Shown here in pieces: positions 35,601-44,163 of a stretch of DNA of 64,000 bases. The notes under the pieces are model-generated. The model searched no databases and was not told the DNA's origin. It worked only from the letters and a program-made list of their open reading frames with translations. Source of the stretch: JAEXNA01 sp037189585. GTDB taxonomy: Bacteria; Vulcanimicrobiota; Xenobia; Xenobiales; JADMJV01. Position numbers and translations under genes: made by a program. The stretch's first letter is position 1, and the number at the start of each line of letters is the position of its first letter. The stretch is taken from positions 1 to 64,000 of the forward strand of contig JBBCJA010000016.1 of the NCBI GenBank assembly GCA_037189585.1, given 5' to 3'.

Positions 35601-36988
35601 TGGGTTTCGTAGTGGCTCAGGCGGAGAGCGGAAAGGAATCTCTTCGACAAGTCAAGGAGGCGGAAAAATCGGGAGTTCCCTTTCATCTCATCTTCTTGGA
35701 CTGGCACATGCCGGAGATGAACGGAATCTCCACGGCCAAGGCCATTCGCGACCTGCGGTTAGCTTCTTCTCCTCATCTGGTGATGGTGACCGCCTACGGG
35801 CGCGAGGAAGTTCTCAAAGAAGCCGAGAGGGCTACCTTGGAGAGCGTCCTGATCAAGCCCGTCAACCCTTCGGTTTTGTTCGACACGGTGGTGCGCCTGC
35901 TAGGTTTAAAAGATGGGGCTCTGGGTTTTCACGGTGGCACGGGACCGACTCCGGAGACTCTTTCCGACCTTGCTTCCATCGCCGGAGCCAGATTGCTGGT
36001 AGTGGAGGATAACGAACTGAACCAGGAAGTCGCGAGAGGTTTATTGAGCGACGCCGGATTGTTGGTGGATATGGCCGAAAACGGCCAGGTCGCGTTACAA
36101 CGGCTGGCCGAGCAGCCCTACGACTTGGTTTTGATGGACGTACAGATGCCGGTCATGGATGGCCTGAGCGCTACCCAAAAGCTTCGTGAGGATCCTCGCT
36201 TTGCCGATCTTCCCGTAGTCGCTATGACGGCCCACGCCATGGCGCCGGAGAAGGCCCGGTGTTTAGAAGTCGGCATGAATGACCATGTGGCTAAGCCGAT
36301 CGATCCAGACGAGCTTTTCGCCGCGCTACTGCGCTGGCTTCCTGCCAAGCCGTCCTCTCCCAAGCTCCTTCCCCCAACTTCCGAGGAAGTCGCCCTTCCC
36401 GTGGTGGAAGGATTGGATATAGAGTTGGGATTGCGCCGCGTTCGAGGGAAGCGACGCCTCTACCTAGGCCTTTTAGAGGGCTTCGTGTCTGACCAGGAAA
36501 ATCTCTCGGAAGAATTGTTGAAGGCGCTCTCCGAGGACGACAAGTCGACAGCCCGGCGATTTGCCCACACAGCCTTCGGTATATGTGGCCAGATAGGAGC
36601 TTCCCATCTTCAGGAGCTAGCCGCTCGTCTAGAGCGGGAGATTCAGGCTGGAGCCGGCCTGGAGGCGGCTAGTTTGAGGACCTTCACTACCAGCCTGGAT
36701 GGATTTCTAGCCAAATTGAAAGCGGCGCTTTCCACATCGCCGACCAAGGACGACCTTCCGGAGGAGAGCAAGGAAATGCTGGTCCGGCTCGATGATTTGT
36801 TGAGCCAGGATGACGGCGAGGCGGTCGACTATTGGAAGGAGCGTTTGGTGACATTTCAATCCATCTTGGGCGAACCGACGTTCAAAGCTCTCGATCGGGC
36901 CATCAGACAGTTTGATTTCGAAGTTGCCCTTGGGATCTTAAGGGAGCAAAAGCCGCCGCTAGGCCGGAGGCCCGCTGATGTTTCCTAA
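32681..36988 (+). CDS. hybrid histidine kinase 1: TM-HAMP-GAF-PAS-PAS-HisKA-HATPase-REC-REC-HPt
   Basis: A 1435-residue membrane sensor kinase. Order: TM1 (residues 5-27), an outer helical domain, TM2 near 185-205, HAMP, a GAF domain (TLLSAVAPLLGIGQGALYLYEE), two PAS domains, HisKA with FLANMSHEIRTPLNAVIG (His717), and the HATPase domain (DTGVGIS, GGTGLGLAICKQL). Two receivers follow (Asp1007 in FLDWHMPEMNG; Asp1153 in LMDVQMPVMDG), then a C-terminal HPt (His1296 in FAHTAFGICGQIGA). It thus holds a whole phosphorelay in one chain. ATG at 32681 has AAAGG upstream and precedes a basic membrane-targeting N-terminus. The N-terminal halves of the next two genes are paralogous to it. Confidence 0.9.
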   Translation: MKIRRTSIVIIFCISLLAILTTICAVQAWRLRLLQEEAYDSRQNILQRIGVWDLGRERIATAIRGYAATGSDFYQDLFQDATQDVRLGLNDLPKSHWTPREQELLERAQVELDVQLSLRRQALRAVEDGQKDRALGLLFGSEYRAAEEAAADILSEFQQSVRDRLTRQAKQASSRARVLGMISLGMLSLNCAIMIGALLLFYQRRVVIPISDINTRLGALLRNQDAGNIGYQEETSEVGDLARSLESYLVTSKEAEHRRWLDNHVAEISTKLHLARTFSELASTLLSAVAPLLGIGQGALYLYEEAEERLNLAGGYGRPREKGFPESFTLDEGLVGQCARDKAPISIIDPPDNYFPISSSLGESKASLVTIHPVLHLGQLQGVMELAAFRPLGERESELLRELLPVLGTSMEILASNLRTEALLNETRQQAQLLASQREQLQRSTFLAETALELTRSGYWTVTLDGDEYFTSSERAADIFGEEPRPDDWRYHLQKEWIARAEQADPEAAKAMMESFEAAVEGRSELFDSTYAYRRPSDGKVVWLRDLGMVSRDSKGAPVAIYGVVQDITAQRAAEERIRASERQIRHMLESSPVAVGVMNIESERLVFANDSLADMLGASLEELAGQPIYPRYGTAEDFAFIKSRLSDGENVLNLPVKLKRDDGGELSLLASYIAVQYEDAPCILGWLFDVTELRQAKEIAEEAARLKADFLANMSHEIRTPLNAVIGMSHLLLNTELDARQRDYVSKIRQSGQHLLGIINDILDFSKIEAGKLPMEEVDFELDGVLENLTNVIADKTGSKGLELIFDIDESVPKFLRGDALRLGQILINYANNAVKFTESGEIVIGARVLEEGERDILLRFWIRDTGVGISPEQQKHLFQSFQQADSSTSRKYGGTGLGLAICKQLAELMRGQVGLESELGRGSTFWFTARLNKASIRSPRHVLNSPSQVYRALVVDDHETARRVLGDMLAHMGFVVAQAESGKESLRQVKEAEKSGVPFHLIFLDWHMPEMNGISTAKAIRDLRLASSPHLVMVTAYGREEVLKEAERATLESVLIKPVNPSVLFDTVVRLLGLKDGALGFHGGTGPTPETLSDLASIAGARLLVVEDNELNQEVARGLLSDAGLLVDMAENGQVALQRLAEQPYDLVLMDVQMPVMDGLSATQKLREDPRFADLPVVAMTAHAMAPEKARCLEVGMNDHVAKPIDPDELFAALLRWLPAKPSSPKLLPPTSEEVALPVVEGLDIELGLRRVRGKRRLYLGLLEGFVSDQENLSEELLKALSEDDKSTARRFAHTAFGICGQIGASHLQELAARLEREIQAGAGLEAASLRTFTTSLDGFLAKLKAALSTSPTKDDLPEESKEMLVRLDDLLSQDDGEAVDYWKERLVTFQSILGEPTFKALDRAIRQFDFEVALGILREQKPPLGRRPADVS

Positions 36989-37115
36989 CGACGTCGTGGT
37001 TCTATTCTCAAGATAGCTCTTTAGTGCAAAGAGGGCGAAGGACTGGACTCTACGAAGCCAGCGATAGGGTTGTCTATGTGGCGTAACGAGGAAGGACCAC
37101 GGTACTTTTCTTACG

Positions 37116-40100
37116 ATGCGTATCCCGACGCCTCTCAACCAGCTCTCCATCACTTTTAGGCTGAGTCTGGGATACGTCTATCTATTGGCTCTCATAGTGA
37201 TTCTCGGCTCACAAAGTCTGAGATATCAGCAACTTCTGAGTCAGAGTACCCAGCAACTCTATCACAACGAGCTACTCGGAATCTCCCACTTCAAGCGCGC
37301 CGGACTGCATATCGCCCAACTGGAGCACTCTCTGGGGCAGATCTTGCTTGCCCCCGGGCCGGAGGCTCGAAAGCAGGCTCGCCAACAGCTTGAGGAGTTT
37401 GACCGCTTGCTGTCGGCCGATCTTTCCCAAGCTAGAAGTCATATCGTCCGAGAAGAGAATCGAAAAAGACTCACCAGGTTCGAGCTCGATCTCAAGGAAT
37501 TTCGAGCTCGTCTGACTGCAAGCTTGGTCCAATTCGATAGCGAGTCTCCTCAAGCCCGTGGACAAGCGATAGAAAGTCTGACGCGAATCTTCTTTCGTTC
37601 GAACCGGACCGCGCTGGAAAAACCACTGCTTTCCATCGCGGATGATAAGGAGAAAGAGATCAGAGGCCTCCTCCGGCAAAATGAGGAGATCGCCGCCCGC
37701 GGACAGCGGGAGATTCTCTTCTATCTGGGGCTTTCCGTTCTGGGTTTACCGTTGCTCTTGGTGCTCGGTCTTTCCATTCGCCAACCTACCTGGCACATTC
37801 GGCGGACTCTGGAAAGGCTCGCCGCCGGAGAACTCGACGTTAAGGTGCCTTATCAAGATATGGGCGGCGAAGCGGGGAACATCTGTCGCTCCATCGCGGT
37901 CTTACAGCAGGCCGCCCTCAAACTCGAGGACGACCGTTGGCTCAGGGCCCGGGTGGGAGAAGTGGTGTCCCACCTTCCGCAGGCGGAAAGCCATCAGGCA
38001 CTAGCCGAGACTCTCTTCTCCAGGATGGCTACTGTAACCGCGGTCGGACATGCGGTGCTCTACGTCTTCGAGGAAGAATCGAAGCGACTTTTTCTCGCCG
38101 GAAGCTACGGGCATCACGACCATAATCTTCTTCCCCGTGAAATCGCTTTGGGCGAAGGTCTTTTAGGACAGTGTGCCCAGGACGGACGCCCCATCATCCT
38201 GGATAGTCCTCCTCCCGACTACGTCAAGATCGTCTCGGGCGTCGGAAGCGCTGTCCCAAGGACTCTTCGCGTTCTGCCGGTCTTTCACAGCACGCGGTTA
38301 CGGGGAGTTCTAGAATTCGCCATGCTCGGTCACTCGGAGTCGCGAGCGCTGGAATTTCTAGAGTCCCTGCTCGCTCCGCTGGGTTCGAGCCTGGAGATTT
38401 TGGATCGAAATCTACAAACTCGTCGATTGTGGGAAGCCGCTTCCGAGCAGGCTATGAAATTGGAGGCCAAAACGCGGAAATTGGCGCAAAGGGAGCGACA
38501 AATTCGCTCTATGCTGGAAGCCAGTCCAGTGGCTGTCAGGGTCGTGGAGATCGAAAAGGAGATCCTCTTCGCTAACCCCGCTTATGTCGAGTTGATGGAA
38601 GGTCGGCCGGAGGAGGTCCTGGGGCAAAGACCCGATCTTATTTACGCCGATCGCGAGCAATACCTTGATTTTCGGGGCCGCGTGGAAAAGGGGGAGGAGG
38701 TCACCAACCTTCCCGTGACAGTGAGAACCAGCCAGGGTAATGTCCGCTGGGTCATCGCCTCTTTCACCAACATGGTTTACGGCGAGCGCCAGGCCGTGCT
38801 GGGTTGGTTTTTCGACGTCACGGAAATGAACAGAGCCAAGGAGATCGCCGAGGAGGCGACCCGGGCCAAGTCAAGCTTCTTGGCCAACATGAGTCATGAG
38901 ATCCGCACCCCGATGAACGCCATCGTCGGCTTGGCGCACCTGGTCTCGCGGACCTCGCTGACATCGAGGCAACAGACCTACATTGATAAGATTCAGCAGG
39001 CCGGGCAACACCTGCTCGCGGTGATCAACAACGTCTTGGATTTCTCCAAGATTGAAGCCGGCCAGTTGACTATCGAGAAGGCTGACTTCGAACTGGAGAA
39101 AGTGTTCCAAACAGTCGCGGACTTAATCCTCGAGAAAGCGGCGGCGAAAAACTTGGAGGTCGTGTTTCACATCGATCCCGCTATCCCGAGGACCCTGAAG
39201 GGAGACTCTTTGCGCTTGGGACAGATCTTGCTCAACTTCGCCAACAACGCGGTGAAATTCACCGAGCAGGGCGAGATCGAAATCAGTGCCGATTTGCTGG
39301 AAGCCGAGGCTCAGAATGTGACTCTTCGCCTCTCCGTCCGCGATACCGGCCTGGGTCTGACCCCTGAGCAGCGCGAGAAGTTGTTCCAAAGCTTCCAACA
39401 ATCCGATAGCTCGATCAGTCGGAAATATGGAGGGACCGGGCTCGGCCTGGCCATCTGCAAGCAATTGGCCGTTCTTATGCGAGGAGAGGTCGGGGTTGAA
39501 AGCTGTCCCGGCGGGGGCAGCACTTTCTGGTGCGTGGTGCGCTTGACTCGGGGAGGCCGGTCCGGCATGGCGACTAGACTCTTAGCACCGGTCTGGAGAG
39601 GACGGAGAGCCCTGGTGGTCGACGACCACGAACTGGCCCGCCTGGTTCTCGTGGAGATGTTGTCGGCGATGGGGATCAAGGTTAGTCAAGCCGAGAGTGG
39701 CCGAAGAGCTCTGAGGATGATGACCGAGGCCGACCGGAAGGGAGAAAGTTTTGATCTCGTCTATGTCGACTGGCGCATGCCGAACATGAGCGGGGTGGAG
39801 ACGGCTAAGGCTATCCGAGAACTAGACCTCAAGACCGCACCCAATATCGTGATGGTGACGGCCTACGCTCGAGAAGAAGTCTTTCGAGAGTTTGAGGAGG
39901 CCGAACTCCCTCTAGTACTGCTAAAGCCTATCAGTCCTTCCGGTCTTTTGGACATCACGTCACGCGCGCTCGGCGCCCTCGACGAGGAAGACGTGGCGGT
40001 AGTCCAGGAGAGGCCCAACTTAGAGAGCTTAGCCTCGCTGAATGGATCTCGTATTTTGTTGGCTGAAGACAATGATCTGAACCAGGAAGTAGCGGTGGGC

Positions 40101-40430
40101 CTGCTGTCGAGCCTGGGACTGGAGGTCGACATCGCCGAGGATGGCCTAAGGGCGGTCGAAATGGTGAAAGTCGGGAACTACGCGCTCGTCCTCATGGACA
40201 TGCAGATGCCGGGACTCGACGGAATAGGGGCGACCCGGCTCATACGGCAGGACGATCGGTTCGCGGAACTGCCCATCCTGGCTATGACAGCCAACGCCTT
40301 GCGGGAGGACAAAGATCGATGCTTGGAGGCCGGCATGAACGATCACATCGCCAAGCCCATTGAACCTGAGCTTTTCTTTCGAACGCTACAGAGGTGGCTG
40401 ACGAAAGAGACCCAGGAGACGATGGAATGA
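37116..40430 (+). CDS. hybrid histidine kinase 2: TM-HAMP-GAF-PAS-HisKA-HATPase-REC-REC
   Basis: 1104 residues, a paralogue of the upstream kinase with one PAS less and no HPt. TM1 is near the N-terminus (LGYVYLLALIVILGSQSL) and TM2 at about 205-225. HAMP (ERLAAGELDVKVPYQDMGGEAGNI), GAF (VGHAVLYVFEEESKRLFLAGSYG) and PAS follow. Then HisKA with FLANMSHEIRTPMNAIVG (His594), the HATPase domain, receiver 1 (Asp885 in YVDWRMPNMSG) and receiver 2 (Asp1028 in LMDMQMPGLDG). Lacking its own HPt, it needs one supplied in trans; the next gene, overlapping by 4 bp, encodes one. Confidence 0.9.
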   Translation: MRIPTPLNQLSITFRLSLGYVYLLALIVILGSQSLRYQQLLSQSTQQLYHNELLGISHFKRAGLHIAQLEHSLGQILLAPGPEARKQARQQLEEFDRLLSADLSQARSHIVREENRKRLTRFELDLKEFRARLTASLVQFDSESPQARGQAIESLTRIFFRSNRTALEKPLLSIADDKEKEIRGLLRQNEEIAARGQREILFYLGLSVLGLPLLLVLGLSIRQPTWHIRRTLERLAAGELDVKVPYQDMGGEAGNICRSIAVLQQAALKLEDDRWLRARVGEVVSHLPQAESHQALAETLFSRMATVTAVGHAVLYVFEEESKRLFLAGSYGHHDHNLLPREIALGEGLLGQCAQDGRPIILDSPPPDYVKIVSGVGSAVPRTLRVLPVFHSTRLRGVLEFAMLGHSESRALEFLESLLAPLGSSLEILDRNLQTRRLWEAASEQAMKLEAKTRKLAQRERQIRSMLEASPVAVRVVEIEKEILFANPAYVELMEGRPEEVLGQRPDLIYADREQYLDFRGRVEKGEEVTNLPVTVRTSQGNVRWVIASFTNMVYGERQAVLGWFFDVTEMNRAKEIAEEATRAKSSFLANMSHEIRTPMNAIVGLAHLVSRTSLTSRQQTYIDKIQQAGQHLLAVINNVLDFSKIEAGQLTIEKADFELEKVFQTVADLILEKAAAKNLEVVFHIDPAIPRTLKGDSLRLGQILLNFANNAVKFTEQGEIEISADLLEAEAQNVTLRLSVRDTGLGLTPEQREKLFQSFQQSDSSISRKYGGTGLGLAICKQLAVLMRGEVGVESCPGGGSTFWCVVRLTRGGRSGMATRLLAPVWRGRRALVVDDHELARLVLVEMLSAMGIKVSQAESGRRALRMMTEADRKGESFDLVYVDWRMPNMSGVETAKAIRELDLKTAPNIVMVTAYAREEVFREFEEAELPLVLLKPISPSGLLDITSRALGALDEEDVAVVQERPNLESLASLNGSRILLAEDNDLNQEVAVGLLSSLGLEVDIAEDGLRAVEMVKVGNYALVLMDMQMPGLDGIGATRLIRQDDRFAELPILAMTANALREDKDRCLEAGMNDHIAKPIEPELFFRTLQRWLTKETQETME

Positions 40431-42283
40431 AAGACAGGAAAGCGACCGTCTCACGCCGGTGGGACCTTCCGGAGCGACTCCCGGTACCGTTTTTGCATCT
40501 CTCGGTCGCCGCCGGCTACCTCCTTTTGGTTTTGTTCGCTCTAGGCCTTCAGAGCCTGGTCATTCAATTCCGGCTCTACCAGGAAACCAGCTCTCTAGCC
40601 GAGCGGACCGATGCCCAGTTGCGCCGTTTGGAAGCCTTGTATCGAATCGACTCCAACGACTTAAGCCAGGTCGAAAGAGAAGCAGGTGAGCGAGCTGTTC
40701 TAGGAGCTCAAACACTGCTTGGCACAGGTCTAAAATGGACCGTCGGACTGCTCGGACTGGGCTTACTGGGCATTCCTCTGACGTTGTATCTCGGTCTTTG
40801 CATCCGGAGACCCATGCTTCGGATGCGCCGCGCTGTGGAAGGCCTGGCCGAAGGACGATTGGACCTGGAGATACCTCACCTCGATTTCCCCAACGAAATC
40901 GGCAATATGGCGCGTTCCATTCGGGTGCTTCAAACTGGAGCTTTCCAACTCGAACAACAGCGGTGGATCAAATCAAGCCTGGCCGAGTTGACCTCGGACA
41001 TTCAGCACTCCCCTGATTTCCCTGAACTGGCGCGCGCCTTGCTCAACCGCGTCTCACCGCTGCTCAAGGCCGGACATGGAGCTTTTTATCTCCTCGAGGA
41101 GGAGCGCCTGAACCTTATAGCCACTTATGGGCTGCGCGAACGTAAAGCTTTGGGGGCAAGCTTCGCCGTGGGCGAAAGCTTGGTGGGACAGTGCGCGAGG
41201 GAGAGAAATCCGATCACCTTGATGAACCTGCCTCCCGACTATGTGACCATCAGCTCCTCTTTGGGAGAGGCTCCACCACGTTGTATCGCCCTTTTACCGA
41301 TTCTATCTCGGGAGAGGCTGTGGGGGGTGCTGGAGTTCGCATCCTTCCATCCCTTCGGACCAGGAGAGACAGCCTTGCTGGATGCGCTAACACCGGTTTT
41401 GGCCATGACCATGGAGGTTCTCGAGGGGGACCTCGAATCCCGGCAGCTTCTCGTCGCGACTCAGGAGCAAGCTCGTCGGATGGAAATTCAAGCTGGAGAA
41501 CTCGCCGAGCAGAAGGCCGCCCTGGATGCCCGAACCTTGGAGCTGTCGCAAACGCAGGCGTGGTTTCACTCCATCATCGAATCGGCTCCGGACGGGCTGG
41601 TGGTCCTGAACGAGTCCGGAACCATATTGTTGGCCAATGAACGCGCGGAGTCGCTTTTCCTGTATGACCGTGGAGAGTTCGTGGGCCTTCCTTTCTCTAC
41701 CCTGATTGAAGGTGAGTTGCGAGAGCAAGACGATGTCCGCCTGCGAGGACGTCGTAAGGACGGGTCATGGGTCACGGTGGAGGTCAGTTTCGGAAAAATG
41801 CCCAGCACTTCCCACGGTGGAGAGGGTTACATAGCCTGTGTTCACGGCATAGATGCGCGGGACGCGGCCCCTCCCGACCCACCGGCGTCGAGACCCATGG
41901 CTGAAGCGGGTAGCGTGACTCTCCACCATCTCGCTACAATCGAAGGACTGGACGTGCGGCTCGGAATGCGAAGAGTGATGGGCAAGGAGTCGCTCTATCT
42001 CAAGATGCTAGCCAGGTTCGTGGAGGGCCAGGCCGAGACCGCGACTTCACTCAGGCAGGCCCTTGACGAAGGAAATCTGGCCGGCGCCGAGCGGATCGCC
42101 CACACCGCGCGAAGCGTTTGCGGCAATATCGGAGCGAGCGGCCTGGAAGAGCTCGCGGGCCAACTGGAGCGAGACATCCGAGAACAGGGCCGTTCCGCCA
42201 ATCCCTCGGTTTTCATCGACGAGCTGACACGACTTCTGAAGAGCCTACGACGGCTGTTTCCGGCGAAAGAGAAGGGGGAGTAA
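40427..42283 (+). CDS. kinase-less membrane sensor: TM-HAMP-GAF-PAS-HPt
   Basis: 618 residues. The N-terminal part repeats the pattern of the two kinases: two membrane helices, HAMP (VEGLAEGRLDLEIPHLDFPNEIGNMARSI), GAF (AGHGAFYLLEEERLNLIATYG) and PAS (WFHSIIESAPDGLVVLNESG). The HisKA, HATPase and receivers are absent. It ends directly with an HPt domain closely like that of kinase 1, with His559 in IAHTARSVCGNIGA. This looks like a kinase that lost its core and kept sensor plus phosphotransfer domain. ATG at 40427 overlaps the upstream stop (ATGA). It is the probable link between kinase 2 and the response regulator. Confidence 0.88.
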   Translation: MKDRKATVSRRWDLPERLPVPFLHLSVAAGYLLLVLFALGLQSLVIQFRLYQETSSLAERTDAQLRRLEALYRIDSNDLSQVEREAGERAVLGAQTLLGTGLKWTVGLLGLGLLGIPLTLYLGLCIRRPMLRMRRAVEGLAEGRLDLEIPHLDFPNEIGNMARSIRVLQTGAFQLEQQRWIKSSLAELTSDIQHSPDFPELARALLNRVSPLLKAGHGAFYLLEEERLNLIATYGLRERKALGASFAVGESLVGQCARERNPITLMNLPPDYVTISSSLGEAPPRCIALLPILSRERLWGVLEFASFHPFGPGETALLDALTPVLAMTMEVLEGDLESRQLLVATQEQARRMEIQAGELAEQKAALDARTLELSQTQAWFHSIIESAPDGLVVLNESGTILLANERAESLFLYDRGEFVGLPFSTLIEGELREQDDVRLRGRRKDGSWVTVEVSFGKMPSTSHGGEGYIACVHGIDARDAAPPDPPASRPMAEAGSVTLHHLATIEGLDVRLGMRRVMGKESLYLKMLARFVEGQAETATSLRQALDEGNLAGAERIAHTARSVCGNIGASGLEELAGQLERDIREQGRSANPSVFIDELTRLLKSLRRLFPAKEKGE

Positions 42284-42287
42284 GGAT

Positions 42288-43424
42288 ATGAATGATAGAC
42301 CGATTCTACTGATCGTGGACGACTCTCCTGATAACCTGACCTTGATGAGTGAGGTTCTCAAGGAATACTACCGAGTGAAGGTAGCCAACAACGGAGGGAG
42401 GGCTTTGAAAATCGCCCTTTCCAGACCCGCTCCCGACCTGATCTTGTTGGACGTGGTGATGCCCGATATCGACGGATACGAAGTTTGCCGTCAACTCAAG
42501 GCCGACCCGAGATCTCGAGAGATACCCGTACTTTTCTTGACGGGGCGAGGCAGTGCCGACGACGAGGCTCTCGGATTGAGCCTCGGAGCGGTCGACTATA
42601 TCAGTAAACCGGCGAATCCCGCTATCGTCCTGGCACGAGTTAAGACCCATCTCGAACTCAAAATGGCTAGAGACTTCCTTCAAGACCAGAATAGCTTTCT
42701 AGAAGCAGAAGTTCGGCGGCGCACACAGGAAGTGAACACCGTTCAGGAGGTCACCATCCAGGCTCTGGCCTCATTGGCTGAAACCAGGGATCTCGACACC
42801 GGAAACCACATCCGCCGAACCAAACACTACGTTCGGGCGCTCGCCAACAAACTGAGAAAGCATCCTCGTTTCGCTCACTTTCTCGACAACGACGAGACCA
42901 TCGACATTCTCTACAAATCGGCGCCGCTGCATGATATCGGCAAAGTGGGCATACCCGACCGAATCTTGCTCAAACCCGGACGTTACGAGCCGGAGGAGTT
43001 CGAGATCATGAAGGGCCACTCCAACCTCGGTTATCAGGCCTTGCGACAGGCTGAGAGGGAGCTAGGCCAGGAATTGCCCTTCTTGAGACATGCTAAGGAC
43101 ATCGTATTGTACCATCACGAAAAATGGGACGGAGGCGGATATCCGAAAGGATTGGCCGGTGACGACATCCCTATCTCGGCGCGCCTGATGGCCGTGGCCG
43201 ACGTCTACGACGCGCTGATCAGTCGCCGGGTCTACAAGGAAGGAATGCCTCACCAACGTGCCGTGAAGATTCTCCTCGAGGGGCGTGGCCAACACTTCGA
43301 CTCTGATATTCTCGACGCGTTTCTCGATATCCAAGGGGAGTTTCAAGAGATCGCCAAGCGGTATGCCGACACGGACCAGGAGCTAGCCGACAAGACCAGC
43401 CAGCTGAGCCGGTTGGAAAGCTAA
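42288..43424 (+). CDS. response regulator with HD-GYP c-di-GMP phosphodiesterase domain
   Basis: 378 residues: receiver (residues 1-125, phospho-acceptor Asp55 in LILLDVVMPDIDG), a helical linker (NSFLEAEVRRRTQEVNTVQEV), then an HD-GYP domain with LHDIGKVGIPD, the HxxxH-type ligands and HHEKWDGGGYPKGL. HD-GYP enzymes such as RpfG hydrolyse c-di-GMP. It is 4 bp after the HPt-sensor gene with a G-rich ribosome site. As the only regulator with an output domain in the operon, it is the likely end point of the phosphorelay. Confidence 0.92.
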   Translation: MNDRPILLIVDDSPDNLTLMSEVLKEYYRVKVANNGGRALKIALSRPAPDLILLDVVMPDIDGYEVCRQLKADPRSREIPVLFLTGRGSADDEALGLSLGAVDYISKPANPAIVLARVKTHLELKMARDFLQDQNSFLEAEVRRRTQEVNTVQEVTIQALASLAETRDLDTGNHIRRTKHYVRALANKLRKHPRFAHFLDNDETIDILYKSAPLHDIGKVGIPDRILLKPGRYEPEEFEIMKGHSNLGYQALRQAERELGQELPFLRHAKDIVLYHHEKWDGGGYPKGLAGDDIPISARLMAVADVYDALISRRVYKEGMPHQRAVKILLEGRGQHFDSDILDAFLDIQGEFQEIAKRYADTDQELADKTSQLSRLES

Positions 43425-43446
43425 CCTCCGATTGACCGAAGGTTAG
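43421..43446 (+). terminator. possible hairpin at the end of the signalling operon
   Basis: CTAACCT (43421-43427, containing the stop codon of the regulator gene) is complementary to AGGTTAG (43440-43446) with a 12-nt loop. No T-run follows. A weak or factor-dependent terminator is possible. Confidence 0.3.
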
Positions 43447-43505
43447 GCCGCCGTCGACCCAGAGCCCAGAAGCGTCGGGTCCGCGATGTATCTATCGATA
43501 ATGGT

Positions 43506-43859
43506 CTATAGTGCGAACACGGTCCGCAAGGCGTCGTCCAGCAGACTCATTGTCTTACTGTCCATGACGCCGCGACGTCCTCTCACGCGGTGGCGGCGGT
43601 CGATGGGGCGTGTCTGCAAACAGTCCGCTACCGAACGCTTGGTTAGGCCATTTTCACGAGTCGGCTCGACGACCACGTTGGTTTTGATCTCCGCCTTCTT
43701 CGGCGACCATTCGGTGAGGAGAACGACTTGGACCACTGGAACTCTGCGATTGTAGTGGTCGTTGGTCACGATTACCGCGGGGCGGGTCTTCCCCGTTTCG
43801 GACCCTCGCGTGGGTTCTAGGTCAACGAGAATGACGGCTCCGCGTTCAAGCTCGATCAC
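43506..43859 (-). CDS. mazF: MazF/PemK-type endoribonuclease toxin
   Basis: About 117 residues with the MazF fold: RGAVILVDLEPTRGSETGKTRPAVIVTND at the N-terminus, including the RG...RP-A-V-I-V block, then VPVVQVVLLTEW and NGLTKRSVADCLQTRPID. Such toxins cut mRNA at short motifs. A GTG at 43859 overlaps the stop of the antitoxin gene as GTGA and is preferred over a longer frame starting at 43892 inside the antitoxin. Unlike most bacterial PemK proteins the C-terminus runs on as RRHRVRGRRGVMDS before the last helix. Confidence 0.85.
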   Translation of the reverse strand: MIELERGAVILVDLEPTRGSETGKTRPAVIVTNDHYNRRVPVVQVVLLTEWSPKKAEIKTNVVVEPTRENGLTKRSVADCLQTRPIDRRHRVRGRRGVMDSKTMSLLDDALRTVFAL

Positions 43860-44089
43860 TCCGCCCAATCCTGTGCGGCGTCGTTGACCCATGCTTGGGA
43901 ATCCAAGTCGGCATCATAGAGTTCGGCATAAAGTGCGGCCGACCGACTCATCTCTTCGTCATGAAGAGCTCGCTGAAAATGCGCCAAAGCGGTACGAACA
44001 ATTTCGCTCTTGTCTTTGAAGCCATACTTGCGATGCTTGTTAAGAAACTCGGATTGTTCCTCAGTGATACTGAATTTGGCCTGCACCAT
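43856..44089 (-). CDS. ribbon-helix-helix antitoxin paired with the MazF-like toxin
   Basis: 77 residues: MVQAKFSITEEQSEFLNKHRKYGFKD opens like ParD/CopG-type ribbon-helix-helix proteins, with SEIVRTALAHFQRAL as the second helix. An acidic C-terminal tail (LYDADLDSQAWVNDAAQDWAE) probably occupies the toxin. The ATG at 44089 lies 8 nt from a good -10 box, so the mRNA is probably leaderless. A TTG further upstream would lie inside the -10 region. Confidence 0.8.
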   Translation of the reverse strand: MVQAKFSITEEQSEFLNKHRKYGFKDKSEIVRTALAHFQRALHDEEMSRSAALYAELYDADLDSQAWVNDAAQDWAE

Positions 44090-44097
44090 ATGGGCCA

Positions 44098-44126
44098 ATT
44101 TTAGGACCTAAAATCTAGGTCGTCAA
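44098..44126 (-). promoter_or_regulatory. promoter and operator of the MazEF-like module
   Basis: On the minus strand TTGACG (44126-44121), a 17-bp spacer and TAAAAT (44103-44098) form a near-consensus sigma70-type promoter. The spacer contains GACCTA-N5-TAGGTC (44105-44121), an inverted repeat placed to block RNA polymerase when the antitoxin binds. The layout mirrors that of the VapBC module at 15.6 kb. Confidence 0.65.
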
Positions 44127-44163
44127 GGAAGGTTTACGGCCAGCTTAAGCGACTTCATCGTGA

